Below the pieces are notes generated by a model. It was given only the letters and a program-made list of their open reading frames with translations. It made no database searches and had not been told where the DNA came from. The position numbers and the translations under genes were made by a program. From Moraxellaceae bacterium (GTDB lineage Bacteria; Pseudomonadota; Gammaproteobacteria; Pseudomonadales; Moraxellaceae), in the NCBI GenBank assembly GCA_020697295.1, contig JAJFBF010000026.1, forward strand, positions 1 to 41,872: a DNA stretch of 41,872 nucleotides. Reading direction: 5' to 3'. How positions within the stretch are numbered: the stretch's first letter is position 1; every line of letters begins with the position of its first letter. Shown here in pieces: positions 26,044 through 35,700 of this stretch.

Positions 26044-26760
26044 ATGCGCTTCTACATTCCTGAGCCCCTCATCGCCGCCAGCGAAATCACCCTGCCCGAC
26101 GATGTCGCGCACCATCTGGTGCGTGTGCTGCGCAGCGAACCCGGCACGCGCTTTGCGCTCTTCAACGGCCAGGGAGGCGCCTGGGAGGCGGAGCTGGTCG
26201 AGGCCGGCAAGAAATCTGCGCGCGCGCGCCTGCTGGCCTTTGCGCCCGACAACCGGCAGTCGCCGCTGCACACGCACCTGGGCCAGGTGATGTCCAAGGG
26301 CGACCGCATGGACTACGCCATCCAGAAGGCCACCGAACTCGGCGTTTCCGAAATCACGCCCCTGACCAGCGAGCGCTGTGAACTGCGCCTGCGCGGCGAA
26401 GAGCGCGCGGACAAGAAGCTGGAGCACTGGCGTCGCGTGGCCCTGAGCGCCTGCGAGCAAAGCGGGCGCAATATCCCGCCGCTGATCCACGAGCCCTGCA
26501 CACTGGCCGAGTGGAGTGTGCGACTGCACTGCGAGCTGAAGCTGGTGCTGGCGCCGGGCGTCGCCGGTGCACTGCCTGCTGAAAAGATCACCTCCGCGGC
26601 CGTGCTGATCGGTCCCGAGGGCGGCCTGTCCGACGCTGAAATCGCGGCCCTGCGGACCCAAGGCTTCCAACCCTGGCAACTGGGACCGCGCGTGCTGCGC
26701 ACCGAGACCGCGCCCGTGGTGGCGCTGGCGCTGCTGCAGGCCCGCTTCGGCGATTTCTGA
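26044..26760 (+). CDS. rsmE: 16S rRNA (uracil1498-N3)-methyltransferase
   Basis: SAM-dependent enzyme that methylates N3 of U1498 in 16S rRNA. The 238-residue length is typical. It has an N-terminal PUA-like domain (MRFYIPEP... DDVAHHLVRVLR) and a C-terminal SPOUT knot with KGDRMDYAIQKATELGV, LIGPEGGLSDAEI and LGPRVLRTETAPVVAL. It lies 9 bases behind the membrane protein gene and closes the ahcY-metF-bioA stretch. Its product SAH is the molecule sensed by the riboswitch upstream, a fitting but not necessarily functional link. Confidence 0.97.
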   Translation: MRFYIPEPLIAASEITLPDDVAHHLVRVLRSEPGTRFALFNGQGGAWEAELVEAGKKSARARLLAFAPDNRQSPLHTHLGQVMSKGDRMDYAIQKATELGVSEITPLTSERCELRLRGEERADKKLEHWRRVALSACEQSGRNIPPLIHEPCTLAEWSVRLHCELKLVLAPGVAGALPAEKITSAAVLIGPEGGLSDAEIAALRTQGFQPWQLGPRVLRTETAPVVALALLQARFGDF

Positions 26761-26808
26761 GTACAAGAGCGGGCAAGCCCGCCGCCATCACGCAACAGGA
26801 GTGCCGTC

Positions 26809-28566
26809 ATGAAGCATTGTCCGTCAGTCCTGCTGCTGCTCGCCCTCTGCAGCGCCCCGTCGCTGGCCCTCGACAGCGCGCCAGCAGGTCCGGCCGCCAC
26901 CGCACCAGCGCCGCCCGCCGGCAAGGGCGCCCCCGCCGCCCCGGAAGGTGACACCGGCCGTTATCCGTTGTCCGCGGCCCGGGCCTCGCAGGCCATGGCG
27001 GTCACTGCCAATCCCTACGCAACCGATGCCGCGCTTGCCATTCTCCGGCAAGGGGGCAACGCCATCGATGCCGCCATCGCCGCACAGGCGGTGCTGGGAT
27101 TGGTCGAGCCGCAATCGTCCGGATTTGGCGGTGGTGCGTTTATCGTCTATCACGATGGCAAGCAGACGCAGAGCTTCGATGGCCGTGAGACGGCCCCGGC
27201 GGCCGCCACCCCCGACCGCTTCCTGGACAAGGACGGGCAGCCCCTGGCCTTCCACGCCGCCGTGGCAAGTGGCCGCGGCATCGGCATTCCCGGTGTGGTG
27301 GCGGCGCTGTACGAGGCGCACAAGCGCCACGGCCGGCTGCACTGGCGCCAGCTTTTCACGCCAGCGATCCAGCTGGCACGGCAGGGCTTTCCTGTTTCGC
27401 CGCGCCTGCACGCGCTGATTGCACGCGATCCCCTGCTGCGCACGAAGTCCGCCACCCGCCAGTACTTCTTCAATGCGGAGGGTGAGCCCTGGCCGGTCGG
27501 GCATCTGCTGAAAAATCCCGACTATGCGCACACGCTGGAACGCCTCGCCCGATTTGGCGTCATCGGTTTCTACACCAGCCGGGAGACGCGCGCACTGATC
27601 GCGGAGCTCCAGCGCGAAGGCGCGGATTTCACGCCGGCCGACTGGCGCAACTACCGTGCGCGCATCAGCCCCGCGCTGTGCGCGCCTTATCGGGAATGGA
27701 CGGTTTGCACGGCGCCGCCACCGGCGGGCGGCTGGACCGTCCTGCAGACGCTGCGCCTGCTCGAGGGCTTCCGCTACGAAGGCAACCTGCCGCTGCACCT
27801 GCATCGCCTGCTCGAGGCCGAGCGCCTGAGCTTCGCCGACCGCCAGCGCTACAGCGCCGACCCGGCTTTCGTGCCGGTGCCGCTGACCGCGCTGCTGCAC
27901 GAGGACTACATCGCCGGGCGCCGCGAACTCATTGGCGAACAGAGCATGAAGACGGCCAGTGCCGGCACGCCCCCCGGACTGATGCCGCCCTGGGGCCAGG
28001 ATGGGCAACTGCTGGAGAATGGCACCACCCACCTTGTGATCGCCGACCGTTACGGACACTGGCTGAGCATGACCAGCTCCATCGAGGACGCCTTCGGCAG
28101 CCGCCTCATGGCCGGCGGCATGCTCTTCAACAACCAGCTCACCGACTTCAGCTTCAGTCCGCAGGAAAACGGCCGGCCGCTGGCCAACGACATCGTGCCG
28201 GGCAAGCGGCCGCGCAGCGCGATGTCTCCGGTCATCGTGCTCGACCGCCACGGCGCGCCCCTGCTGGCCCTCGGGTCGCCGGGTGGCAGCCGCATCATCG
28301 GCTATGTCCTGCGCGCCCTGGTGGCCAGCCTCGACGAGAAGCTGCCCCCCGCCGAAGCCGTTTCCGCGCCGCTCGTGCTGTCGCGCAACGGCCCTACGGA
28401 AATCGATGCGGATTTTCCGCCGGCGCTGCGCGCCGCGCTGGAGGCCCGCGGCCATCCCTTCAGCCTTGCCGACCTCAACAGCGGCATTGCGCTTGTCCAG
28501 CGCCGGCAGGAGGCCACGCAAGGCGCCGCGGATCCGCGCCGCGAGGGGCGTGCCGCGGGCTACTGA
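26809..28566 (+). CDS. ggt: Gamma-glutamyltransferase (glutathione hydrolase)
   Basis: Periplasmic N-terminal nucleophile hydrolase that cuts the gamma-glutamyl bond of glutathione. The 585-residue precursor has a signal peptide (1-21, ending SLA) and a Pro/Ala-rich linker. Autocleavage is expected before Thr406 in NGTTHLVIADRYG, giving a large and a small subunit. Other signatures are GGNAIDAAIAAQAVLGLVEP, SSGFGGGAF, FDGRETAP, MTSSIEDAFGS and GSPGGSRII. CAGGAG precedes the ATG by 8 bases. A small GCGGGC/GCCCGC hairpin lies in the 48-base gap after rsmE. It could recycle cysteine and glutamate from exported glutathione. Confidence 0.95.
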   Translation: MKHCPSVLLLLALCSAPSLALDSAPAGPAATAPAPPAGKGAPAAPEGDTGRYPLSAARASQAMAVTANPYATDAALAILRQGGNAIDAAIAAQAVLGLVEPQSSGFGGGAFIVYHDGKQTQSFDGRETAPAAATPDRFLDKDGQPLAFHAAVASGRGIGIPGVVAALYEAHKRHGRLHWRQLFTPAIQLARQGFPVSPRLHALIARDPLLRTKSATRQYFFNAEGEPWPVGHLLKNPDYAHTLERLARFGVIGFYTSRETRALIAELQREGADFTPADWRNYRARISPALCAPYREWTVCTAPPPAGGWTVLQTLRLLEGFRYEGNLPLHLHRLLEAERLSFADRQRYSADPAFVPVPLTALLHEDYIAGRRELIGEQSMKTASAGTPPGLMPPWGQDGQLLENGTTHLVIADRYGHWLSMTSSIEDAFGSRLMAGGMLFNNQLTDFSFSPQENGRPLANDIVPGKRPRSAMSPVIVLDRHGAPLLALGSPGGSRIIGYVLRALVASLDEKLPPAEAVSAPLVLSRNGPTEIDADFPPALRAALEARGHPFSLADLNSGIALVQRRQEATQGAADPRREGRAAGY

Positions 28567-28578
28567 GCTCCTTGCCCC

Positions 28579-28601
28579 TGTAGGTCGGGATTCATCTCGA
28601 C
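28579..28601 (+). repeat. REP-type palindrome, copy 2
   Basis: TGTAGGTCGGGATTCATCTCGAC forms a hairpin (GTCGGGAT with ATCTCGAC, one G-T pair) and shares GTAGGTCGGG with copy 1. It begins 12 bases after the ggt stop. Copies 2 and 3 both continue with TGACA. Confidence 0.75.
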
Positions 28602-28629
28602 TGACAAAGGTCAGATTGCACCGCTGAAC

Positions 28630-28650
28630 CAGGCTCCAACCCGGAGCCTG
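28630..28650 (+). terminator. GC-rich hairpin after ggt, possible terminator
   Basis: CAGGCTCC pairs with GGAGCCTG around a 5-base loop. There is no T run, so termination is uncertain. It lies just after REP copy 2 and before the next gene's candidate promoter. Confidence 0.35.
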
Positions 28651-28737
28651 AAGACCGTACCCTGCGCACACACCAGTGCACTGCCGGCACACGCGGTCGC
28701 GCGCCTCCGTCACGCGGCGGCCGTCCGGGCGGGCGCG

Positions 28738-28766
28738 TTCCGCCCGCGCCGGGATGGCCGTATGAT
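28738..28766 (+). promoter_or_regulatory. Candidate promoter of the symporter gene
   Basis: A good -10 box TATGAT (28761-28766) lies 30 bases before the ATG. The -35 position (TTCCGC, 28738-28743, 17-base spacer) is weak. This would give a very short leader of about 23 bases. Confidence 0.4.
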
Positions 28767-28795
28767 GAACCCACTCCCTCAATGCGGACCCCGCC

Positions 28796-30079
28796 ATGCC
28801 CCGCCTCGCCCTGCACTGGCAAATCCTCATCGCCATCGCCCTTGGCGGTGTGGCCGGACTCTGGCTCAGCAGTGTGTCGCTGCCCGCCGACCATGGCCTC
28901 ATGGTCGCGCTCAAGCTCATCGGCCAGCTCTTCATGAATGCGCTGCGCCTGCTGGTGATTCCGCTCGTGGTGAGTTCCATCATCCTGGGCGTCAGCAGCC
29001 TCGGCGAGGAGATCGGCCGCATGGGCGGCAACACCTTCGCCTATTACATCGGCAGCAGCCTGGCTGCCGTCATCATTGGCGTTGTCTGCGTCAATCTCAT
29101 CGCGCCCGGTATCGTCAATGGCGCGCCGCTCGGCAGCGTGCTGCCGCTGCCCGCGGATACTTCCGCCGCGCTCGCCAAGGTGCAGGACAAGTCCCTGGGC
29201 GATGTGCTGGGCCTGTTCACCAGCATGGTGCCGCCCAACCTGTTTGGCGCCGCGCTCGAAGGCAACATGCTCGGCCTTATCGTGTTCAGCCTGCTCTACG
29301 GTTATTTCATGGGCCGCCTGCCGGCGCCGCAGCGGGAGGCACAGCAAGCCTTCTGGGGTGGCGCCCAGCACATCATGATCAGCATGACCCAGCTCGTGCT
29401 GCGCTTTGCGCCGGCCGGGGTCTTTGCCCTCATCGCCACCACCCTGGCCAGCACCGGCTTTGCCGCGCTCCTGCCCATGCTGTGGTTTTTCCTCACCGTA
29501 TTGCTCGCGCTCGGCCTGCACATGTTCGGCGCCATTTCCCTCTTCCTGTGGCGCATCGCGCGCGTGTCCCCGCGCCGCCACCTGCAGGCCATGGTGCCGG
29601 CCCTGCTCACCGCTTTCTCCACCGCTTCCAGCACCGCCACCCTGCCGGTGACCCTGCGCGCGTTGCGCGAGCGCGCCGGCGTGTCGGAGCGCGTGTCCGG
29701 CATGAGCGCGCCGCTGGGCGCCAGCATGAACATGGACGGGACCGCGCTGTATGAATGCGCCGCTGCGCTCTTCCTGGCCCAGGCCTATGGCCTCGATCTC
29801 TCGCTCGCGCAGCAGGTCACGGTGGTCCTGATCGCCCTGCTCACGGGCTTCGGCATGGCCGGCATCCCGGCGGCCAGCCTGGTCGCCATCGCGGTCATCC
29901 TGGCCGCCATCGGCCTTCCGCTGGAGGCCCTCGGCCTGCTGCTCATCACCGACCGCCTGCTCGACATGTGCCGGACCGCCGTCAACGTCTACAGCGATTC
30001 CGTGGCCGCCGTGTTCGTGGCCAGCCGCGAGGGCGAGGCCCTGCCCTTGCTGCGGCCGGACCCGACGCCCGGCGCCTGA
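28796..30079 (+). CDS. Dicarboxylate/amino acid:cation symporter (DAACS family)
   Basis: A 427-residue inner-membrane carrier that takes up glutamate, aspartate or C4-dicarboxylates with protons or sodium. It has about eight membrane helices plus the two hairpin loops of the family. Signatures are [20 protein letters not shown] near the start, the Ser-rich hairpin [16 protein letters not shown], and [20 protein letters not shown], the NMDGT cation/substrate motif. A weak GCGGA precedes the ATG. The substrate (GltP-like or DctA-like) cannot be fixed from sequence; glutamate uptake would fit with the periplasmic glutathione hydrolase before it. Confidence 0.93.
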   Translation: MPRLALHWQILIAIALGGVAGLWLSSVSLPADHGLMVALKLIGQLFMNALRLLVIPLVVSSIILGVSSLGEEIGRMGGNTFAYYIGSSLAAVIIGVVCVNLIAPGIVNGAPLGSVLPLPADTSAALAKVQDKSLGDVLGLFTSMVPPNLFGAALEGNMLGLIVFSLLYGYFMGRLPAPQREAQQAFWGGAQHIMISMTQLVLRFAPAGVFALIATTLASTGFAALLPMLWFFLTVLLALGLHMFGAISLFLWRIARVSPRRHLQAMVPALLTAFSTASSTATLPVTLRALRERAGVSERVSGMSAPLGASMNMDGTALYECAAALFLAQAYGLDLSLAQQVTVVLIALLTGFGMAGIPAASLVAIAVILAAIGLPLEALGLLLITDRLLDMCRTAVNVYSDSVAAVFVASREGEALPLLRPDPTPGA

Positions 30080-30117
30080 TTCCCTGCGCCCGGACCTGAC
30101 TTACACCACCCTTCTGA

Positions 30118-30160
30118 TTTAGTTAAATGCTATTAATTTTTATTCAATTATAAATTTCAA
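30118..30160 (+). promoter_or_regulatory. AT-rich promoter region of the DUF2061 gene
   Basis: About 40 bases of nearly pure A+T between two GC-rich genes, containing TATAAA at 30149-30154 as a likely -10 box. No clear -35 is seen. The striking composition may also act as an upstream element. Confidence 0.4.
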
Positions 30161-30217
30161 GACGCAGGCGGCCCGAGCCATCATCCTCTTCGTGAACCCC
30201 CTCAAGAGGACCTAGCC

Positions 30218-30442
30218 ATGGTCGCCGCCGCCCGTACCACCAGCCAGATCCTCCTCCACATGGGGGTCGCCTTCACCGTCATGTATGTCGCCACTGGCTC
30301 CCTGGCCTTCGGGGGCGTGGCCGCCATCATCGAGCCGATCTGCAACGTCGCCCTGTTGCCACTCCACGAGCGGCTTTGGGACCGCATCAAGGCCGCCATG
30401 GAGGCCGCTCCAGCGGGCGTGCCGCACAAGGTCACCGGCTAG
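30218..30442 (+). CDS. DUF2061-like small membrane protein
   Basis: A 74-residue protein with two hydrophobic segments (about 9-26 and 28-46), followed by LPLHERLWDRIK. The TGSLAFGG turn and the (L/Y)-x-HERLWDR end match DUF2061 proteins, which have two helices ending in HERxW. AAGAGGA lies 7 bases before the ATG. It stands alone between the symporter and a terminator, and has its own AT-rich upstream region. Function unknown. Confidence 0.75.
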   Translation: MVAAARTTSQILLHMGVAFTVMYVATGSLAFGGVAAIIEPICNVALLPLHERLWDRIKAAMEAAPAGVPHKVTG

Positions 30443-30475
30443 CGGGCTACGGCCGATGAAAAGTTCCGGCCCATG

Positions 30476-30512
30476 AAAAAGGGGCGGTAGCGCCTGGCGC
30501 CCCGCCCCCTTC
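30476..30512. terminator. Terminator between convergent DUF2061 and cytochrome b561 genes
   Basis: GGGGCGG (30481-30487) pairs with CCGCCCC (30502-30508), with an inner GCGC/GCGC stem. On the minus strand the stem is followed by TTTTT, making a normal terminator for the cytochrome b561 transcript. On the plus strand the T run is poor. Confidence 0.7.
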
Positions 30513-30514
30513 AA

Positions 30515-30581
30515 AACCTGTTTCAGCAGGTCGGGATTTATCCCGACTGACATCACGCCGTACGACCTGCCGGGACAGGTT
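30515..30581. repeat. REP-type palindrome, copy 3, inside a 67-base interrupted palindrome
   Basis: The REP hairpin GTCGGGAT/ATCCCGAC is at 30530-30547. Around it, GCAGGTCG (30526-30533) pairs with CGACCTGC (30563-30570), and AACCTGT (30515-30521) pairs with ACAGGTT (30575-30581). The element lies just beyond the terminator and 13 bases from the cytochrome b561 stop. Confidence 0.75.
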
Positions 30582-30593
30582 CTTGTGTACGCC

Positions 30594-31145
30594 TCAGCGG
30601 CGCGGCCAGGTCATGCGCCGCAGCGTGTCATCCTTCAAGACAAAATGATGCCAGAGCGCCGCCACGGCATGCAGGCCGACCAGCGCCAGCAGCAGCGGCC
30701 ACAGCACATCGCCATGGAACTCCTCGAGGCCCTCGGCCAGGTCCTTGTTCACCTCGAGCAACTGGGGAATATCGACCAGTCCAAACCAGGACACCGCGCG
30801 TCCGTCGAGCTGCGTAGAAAGAAGGCCCGTCAGCGGCATCACGATGAGGATCAGGTAGAGCGCGGCATGCACGAGTGCCGAGGTGATCTGCTGCCAGCGC
30901 GGCCCCGGCAAGGGCGCGGGCACGTCACCGGACAGGCGCCAGCCAAGGCGCACCCAGAGCAATACAAAAATGGAAATGCCGAAGGCGAAGTGCAACTGCA
31001 TCCATTCGCGGCGCTCGGGCGTTCCCTTGGGAAAATCCTCGTGCATCTCGACGGCATACCAGGCGCCGATGAGCAGGAACAGGAACAGCCAGTGCAGGAA
31101 GCGGGCGACAGGACCCCATCGGGTCACCGTATTGCGCAGGGACAT
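30594..31145 (-). CDS. Cytochrome b561 family protein
   Basis: A 183-residue di-heme inner-membrane protein with four membrane helices. Likely heme ligands are H18 in RFLHWLF, H52 in MQLHFAFG, and the C-terminal His residues in VGLHAVAALWHH. CybB-type members pass electrons between quinol and other acceptors, including superoxide. GAGG precedes the ATG. A terminator lies 3' at 30476-30512. It occupies the place where chpD/chpE follow chpC in P. aeruginosa (from memory), and 70 bases separate it from chpC; whether it shares the chp transcript is unclear. Confidence 0.9.
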   Translation of the reverse strand: MSLRNTVTRWGPVARFLHWLFLFLLIGAWYAVEMHEDFPKGTPERREWMQLHFAFGISIFVLLWVRLGWRLSGDVPAPLPGPRWQQITSALVHAALYLILIVMPLTGLLSTQLDGRAVSWFGLVDIPQLLEVNKDLAEGLEEFHGDVLWPLLLALVGLHAVAALWHHFVLKDDTLRRMTWPRR

Positions 31146-31215
31146 GGCAGCAGCCTCAGCTTGTGGTCATTGCATCCATTCTGGCACAGGCAAACTTAAG
31201 TCACCCTGAACAGGA

Positions 31216-31701
31216 TCAAGCCAGCAGCTTTGCCTCGATCGCATCCAGGTCGGGGATCGCGGCCAGCTCCCCCTGGTAACGCACCTTGAGGAACTCCATG
31301 GGGCCGGTGGGCGCACCCTCCAGGTCCTCGAGCTGGGCGATCTTGACCTTGGCTGAACTCGGCATGCCCTGCACGACGAGCCCGTAATAAGGCAGGTCAC
31401 GCTGCGCGCTGATTCCGGACAGGATGGCAATCCGCTCGCATTCGCGCGGCATGCCCTCGCCATTGAGGGTTTCGAAGGCCACCACGGGCACCTGCATCTC
31501 GCGCCACACCACAAACCCCCGGTGCCAATCCGGCGCTCCTTCGGGCGGCGGCTGCAAGTCGGTGGCGGATACCACTTCGGCGACAGTCACGTTGGGCAGC
31601 AGCAGCGGCCGGCCGGTGACAGGAGTGAGCAGGCAGGCGATGGTGCCAGTGGTGGCGCCAAGCAGCGTGGTCTGGTTCAGCGTGAGCTGGGTGATGGCCA
31701 T
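31216..31701 (-). CDS. chpC: CheW-like adaptor protein ChpC
   Basis: A 161-residue CheW-domain protein that should link receptors to the ChpA kinase in the pilus chemosensory system. Core phrases are LLLPNVTVAEVVSATDLQ, GFVVWREMQVPVVAFE and YYGLVVQGMPSSAKVKI. It is 14 bases behind chpB on the same strand and is the last chp gene present. No strong ribosome-binding site is seen, so coupling to chpB is likely. Named ChpC by position and domain. Confidence 0.88.
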   Translation of the reverse strand: MAITQLTLNQTTLLGATTGTIACLLTPVTGRPLLLPNVTVAEVVSATDLQPPPEGAPDWHRGFVVWREMQVPVVAFETLNGEGMPRECERIAILSGISAQRDLPYYGLVVQGMPSSAKVKIAQLEDLEGAPTGPMEFLKVRYQGELAAIPDLDAIEAKLLA

Positions 31702-31715
31702 GTCAGGAGTCCGCG

Positions 31716-32732
31716 TCAGGCAGTCGCGCTCAGGCGACTGCGTACATGTTCAACAAGGTGGGTGGCCAGCTCGGCGGGCGAACCGTTGAAGGTCACCACT
31801 CCGGTGGCGCGCATGGAGTCGGGCTGGCTGGCGCAGGCGCAGGTGTCAGCCGTTTGCGCCCAGATAAAGCCGCCGGCCTCCTGCAGCTGCAGGCCGGAGA
31901 TGGAACCATCGCCGCCCATGCCGCTGAAGATCACGGCGCCGGCGCGATTGCCGAAGCGGCGCGTGACGTTGGCAATCATCTGGTCGATGGAGGGCGAATA
32001 CGGCCCGTCCCACTCGATGCCGCGCACGATCACGGCACCGCTTTCATCAAAATCAATCTCGCTTTCCACCGGCGCGATCAGCAGCTCGCCGTGGCGCAGC
32101 TGGTCCCCGGCCGCCGCGATCCGGCAGGGCATGCCATTGTGGCGCACCAGCACCCGCGTCAGCGTGGATTGCATGCGCACATCAATATGCTGCGCCAGCA
32201 CGAAGGCGACCGGCAGGCCCTTGGGCAGGCAATCGAGGAAGTCCTTGACCGCGGCCGGGCCGCCCAGCGAAGCCGCCAGCACGCACACGACCTCGAGGCC
32301 ATCGGAGGCATGCGCGGACAACTCCGGCGGCAGCTCCAGCACCACCGGTGCGACCGTGGGCTCCGCCTGCTCAAGCACGTCCAGGCTCTCGTCCTGCACC
32401 GGCTCGCCCACGGTTTCCTTCAGCTTGACGAAAACGCGGCGCTCCCAGCGCGGATAGTTGCGCGTGCCCTGGGCCGGCGCCTGCTCCAGGCCGAAGAGAA
32501 TGGGCGAGGCGGAGTTGTCGAGCAGGCGATCGAGAAACTCGTCGTCCTCGTCCTGCATGTCCACCACCCAGACATCGAGCTCGGCCGCGGCAAGCGCCGC
32601 CTCGTCGAGCTTGTCGGGAGAAGTATTGAAGCACAGCTCATAGCCGTGCCCCTTCACCGCCTGCGCCAGGGCAATGCGCTGCAGGTTGGAGTCGCTGACG
32701 ACTCCCACGCGCGGATTTTGACGTTCAGGCAT
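31716..32732 (-). CDS. chpB: CheB-like methylesterase ChpB
   Basis: About 338 residues. The C-terminal methylesterase domain has the catalytic set Ser155 in AASLGGPA, His182 in LAQHID and Asp275 in MGGDGS, and should demethylate the PilJ-type receptor. The N-terminal region (about 8-75) is receiver-like but keeps only VVSDSN in place of the usual acidic pair, with Asp58 in WVVDMQDED. An ATG at 32738 is 6 bases upstream; the one at 32732 is preferred because GTGAGGA ends exactly 6 bases before it. It lies just behind chpA, with 9 bases between. Confidence 0.92.
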   Translation of the reverse strand: MPERQNPRVGVVSDSNLQRIALAQAVKGHGYELCFNTSPDKLDEAALAAAELDVWVVDMQDEDDEFLDRLLDNSASPILFGLEQAPAQGTRNYPRWERRVFVKLKETVGEPVQDESLDVLEQAEPTVAPVVLELPPELSAHASDGLEVVCVLAASLGGPAAVKDFLDCLPKGLPVAFVLAQHIDVRMQSTLTRVLVRHNGMPCRIAAAGDQLRHGELLIAPVESEIDFDESGAVIVRGIEWDGPYSPSIDQMIANVTRRFGNRAGAVIFSGMGGDGSISGLQLQEAGGFIWAQTADTCACASQPDSMRATGVVTFNGSPAELATHLVEHVRSRLSATA

Positions 32733-32741
32733 GCCCATTCC

Positions 32742-35700
32742 TCACTTCACCGTCGTCGCCGCGAGCAGTTCGCCGATGGTTTCCAGCAGCTGCTCCTCGT
32801 TGAAGGGCTTGCCCATGTACGCATTCACGCCAATCTGGAAGGCGCGTTCGCGATGCTTTTCGCCGGTACGCGAGGTGATCATGATGATGGGCAGGCCTTC
32901 AAGATGCGGATTGTGACGCACCAGCGTCGCCACTTCGAAGCCGTCCATGCGCGGCATTTCGATGTCGAGCAGCATGACGTCGGGGCGCGCGTCCTCGAGC
33001 TTGGCGATGGCATCCATCCCGTCCTTGGCGAGCAGCACTTCGTAGCCGTGGCGCTCGAGCAGGCGCGAGGTCACCTTGCGCACCGTCACCGAATCGTCGA
33101 CCACCATGACCTGGCGGGTACGCTTGACCTCGGCCGGAGCGGACAGCGCGTCGGCGCCACCCACGGAAATGCGCGGCTGCGTCAGCGAGGCGGCGCGCAG
33201 CATGGCGTTCACATCAAGAATGATGACCACGGAGCCGTCGCCGAGGATGGTGGCGCCGGACAGGCCGGCCACCGTCGCCAGCTGCGAACCCACGGCCTTC
33301 ACCACGATTTCGCGCGAACCGATGAGCTGGTCGACCTGGATGGCCACGCGCTGGTCACTGCCGCGGATCAGCAGCACCGGCAGCGGCATGGTCTGGCCGA
33401 CGAGGTTGGGCGATTTCACGCCGTGCACGAACTCGCCGAGATAGCTCAGCTTGTAGGTGACGCTGGCATATTCGAACAGCGGCGCCTCCGGGCCGTAGTA
33501 GGTTTCGAGCTCGTAGGGGCTGGCGCGCACGATACCTTCGATCTGCGCCAGCGGGATCGCGTAGATGTCTTCGCCGATGCGCACCATGAGGGCGCGGTTC
33601 ACCGCCACCGTGAACGGCAGGCGGATGACGAAGGTCGTGCCCTGGCCGGTGATGGAATGAATCGAGACCGTGCCGCCCATCTGCTTGATTTCGGACTGCA
33701 CGACGTCCATGCCCACGCCACGGCCCGACACCTGCGTCACCGCAGCGGCCGTCGAGAAGCCGGCATGAAAGATGAACTGGATCACGTCCTGGTCGGCGAT
33801 ATCCTGGCCTTCGGTGATCAGGCCGCGCTCCAGCGCCTTCTTGCGCACCGCGGCGATATTGATGCCACGGCCGTCGTCGGCCAGCGTCAGCACGACTTCG
33901 CCCCCTTCACGGGCCAGCGTCAACGTGACGCGCCCCTGGGCCACCTTGCCGGCGGCCGCACGGCCTGCGGCATCTTCGAGGCCATGGTCAACGGCGTTAC
34001 GCAACATGTGTTCCAGCGGCGCAACGATACGCTCAAGCAGCGTACGGTCCATTTCGCCGTCGGGGTTGATCACATCGAGGTCGGCAGGCTTGTTCACCTC
34101 CTGACCGGTCTGGCGCACGATGCGCTTGAGACGCGGGACCAGGCGCGAGAACGGCACCATGCGCGAACGCATGAGGCCTTCCTGCAGCTCGGTGTTGATG
34201 CGCGCCTGCTGCAAGAGCAGGGTTTCCGTGTCGCGCGCCTTGTCGATCAGCGTCGACTTCAGGTCGAGCAAGTCGGAGGCGGATTCGGAAAGCGCCTTGG
34301 ACAGCTGGTTCAGGGACGAGTACTGGTCCATTTCCAGCGGGTCGAAGTCCTCGTACTTGCCCGCCTCGTCGTTATGACGCGCGACGATCTGGGTTTCCAT
34401 TTCCGAGTCCATGCGACGCAGCTGGTCAGCCAGTCGCTGGATGGTGGCGCCCATTTCTTCCACGGTCTGGGCGAAGCCGTGCACGCCCATTTCCACACGC
34501 GAACGGGTAATGGAGGTTTCGCCGGCGAGATTCACCAGCTTTTCCAGCAGGTCGGACGGCACGCGGATCATTTCCTGCGGGCCGCGCGCCGCGGCGTCCT
34601 TCTTGAAGCCCCCGAGCATGGAAGGCGGCGTCGCGCTACGCGGCGCCGGAGCGCGCGTGGCCACGGCCGGCGCCTGAGCCGGGTTTGTCGCAGTCCGGGC
34701 CGCCGGAGCGGTGACGGCCGATGCCGGGGCGGCAGGCGCCGCCGCTGGCGCGGGCGCAGCTTCGACACTCGCCCGCACAGCCTTGATACCCGCGAGTACC
34801 GCCTCGATACGCTCGTGCACGTTGCCGAAGAATTCGTCGTCGGCTTTCTTGCCGCCACTCTGGATGGCGACCAGATCGGTTTCCCAGTTGTGGGCGAGAT
34901 CCCCCAGCGCCTTGAGGCCGGCCAGGCGCGCGCCGCCCTTGAGGGTGTGCAGGTGCCGCATCAGCGCTTCCATGGGCGCGGTCGCATCGCGGTGATCCAG
35001 CCACTCGGCGACGGCGGACTCGATGCCCTCGGCCAGCTCTTCCGATTCCTCCATGAAGATCGCGAGGATGTCGCTGTCGACATTTTCCGGCACCGGCGCG
35101 GCCTCGATGGCGCGCTGGACAGGAGGCGCCACGGGCACGGGCCGTTCCGGCGCCGCCGGAGCGACCGCCTTCAGGGTCACCGTGCTCGGCACGTCCTGGA
35201 AATGCTCAGGGTCTGCAATATAAGCGGTGATCTGCTGGATGAGGTCGTTGCCATCCGGGCAGACATTGCTGCTGCGCAGGGACTCCACAGACTCGGCGAG
35301 CCTGTCGTGGCAGCGGTGCAGCAGCGTGAACAGCACCGGCGTCGGCGTCATCAGGCCGCCGCAGACACGCTCATAAAGATTCTCGAGATGGTGCGCCAGG
35401 TCGCCCAGCGCCACGATCTCGGCCATGCGCGCGCCGCCCTTGAGGGTGTGCAGGCCGCGCTGCAACTGCTGCACCGGCAGGCTGTTGTCGGGGTTCTTTT
35501 TCCAGTCGGCCAGCTGCTCACTGGTGGCATCCACGATCTCGCCGGCCTCCTCGAGGAAGATCTCGAGCAGTTCCGGATCAAAGTCCTGGGCCTCGGCCAC
35601 CGGAACTGGCGCCGCCACTGGAGCGGCAGCGGGAGCAGCCACCGCTTCAACGGCCGCCGCCTGGGCCGCGGCCTGCGGGAAGAATTCGGCGAAGAGGGCA

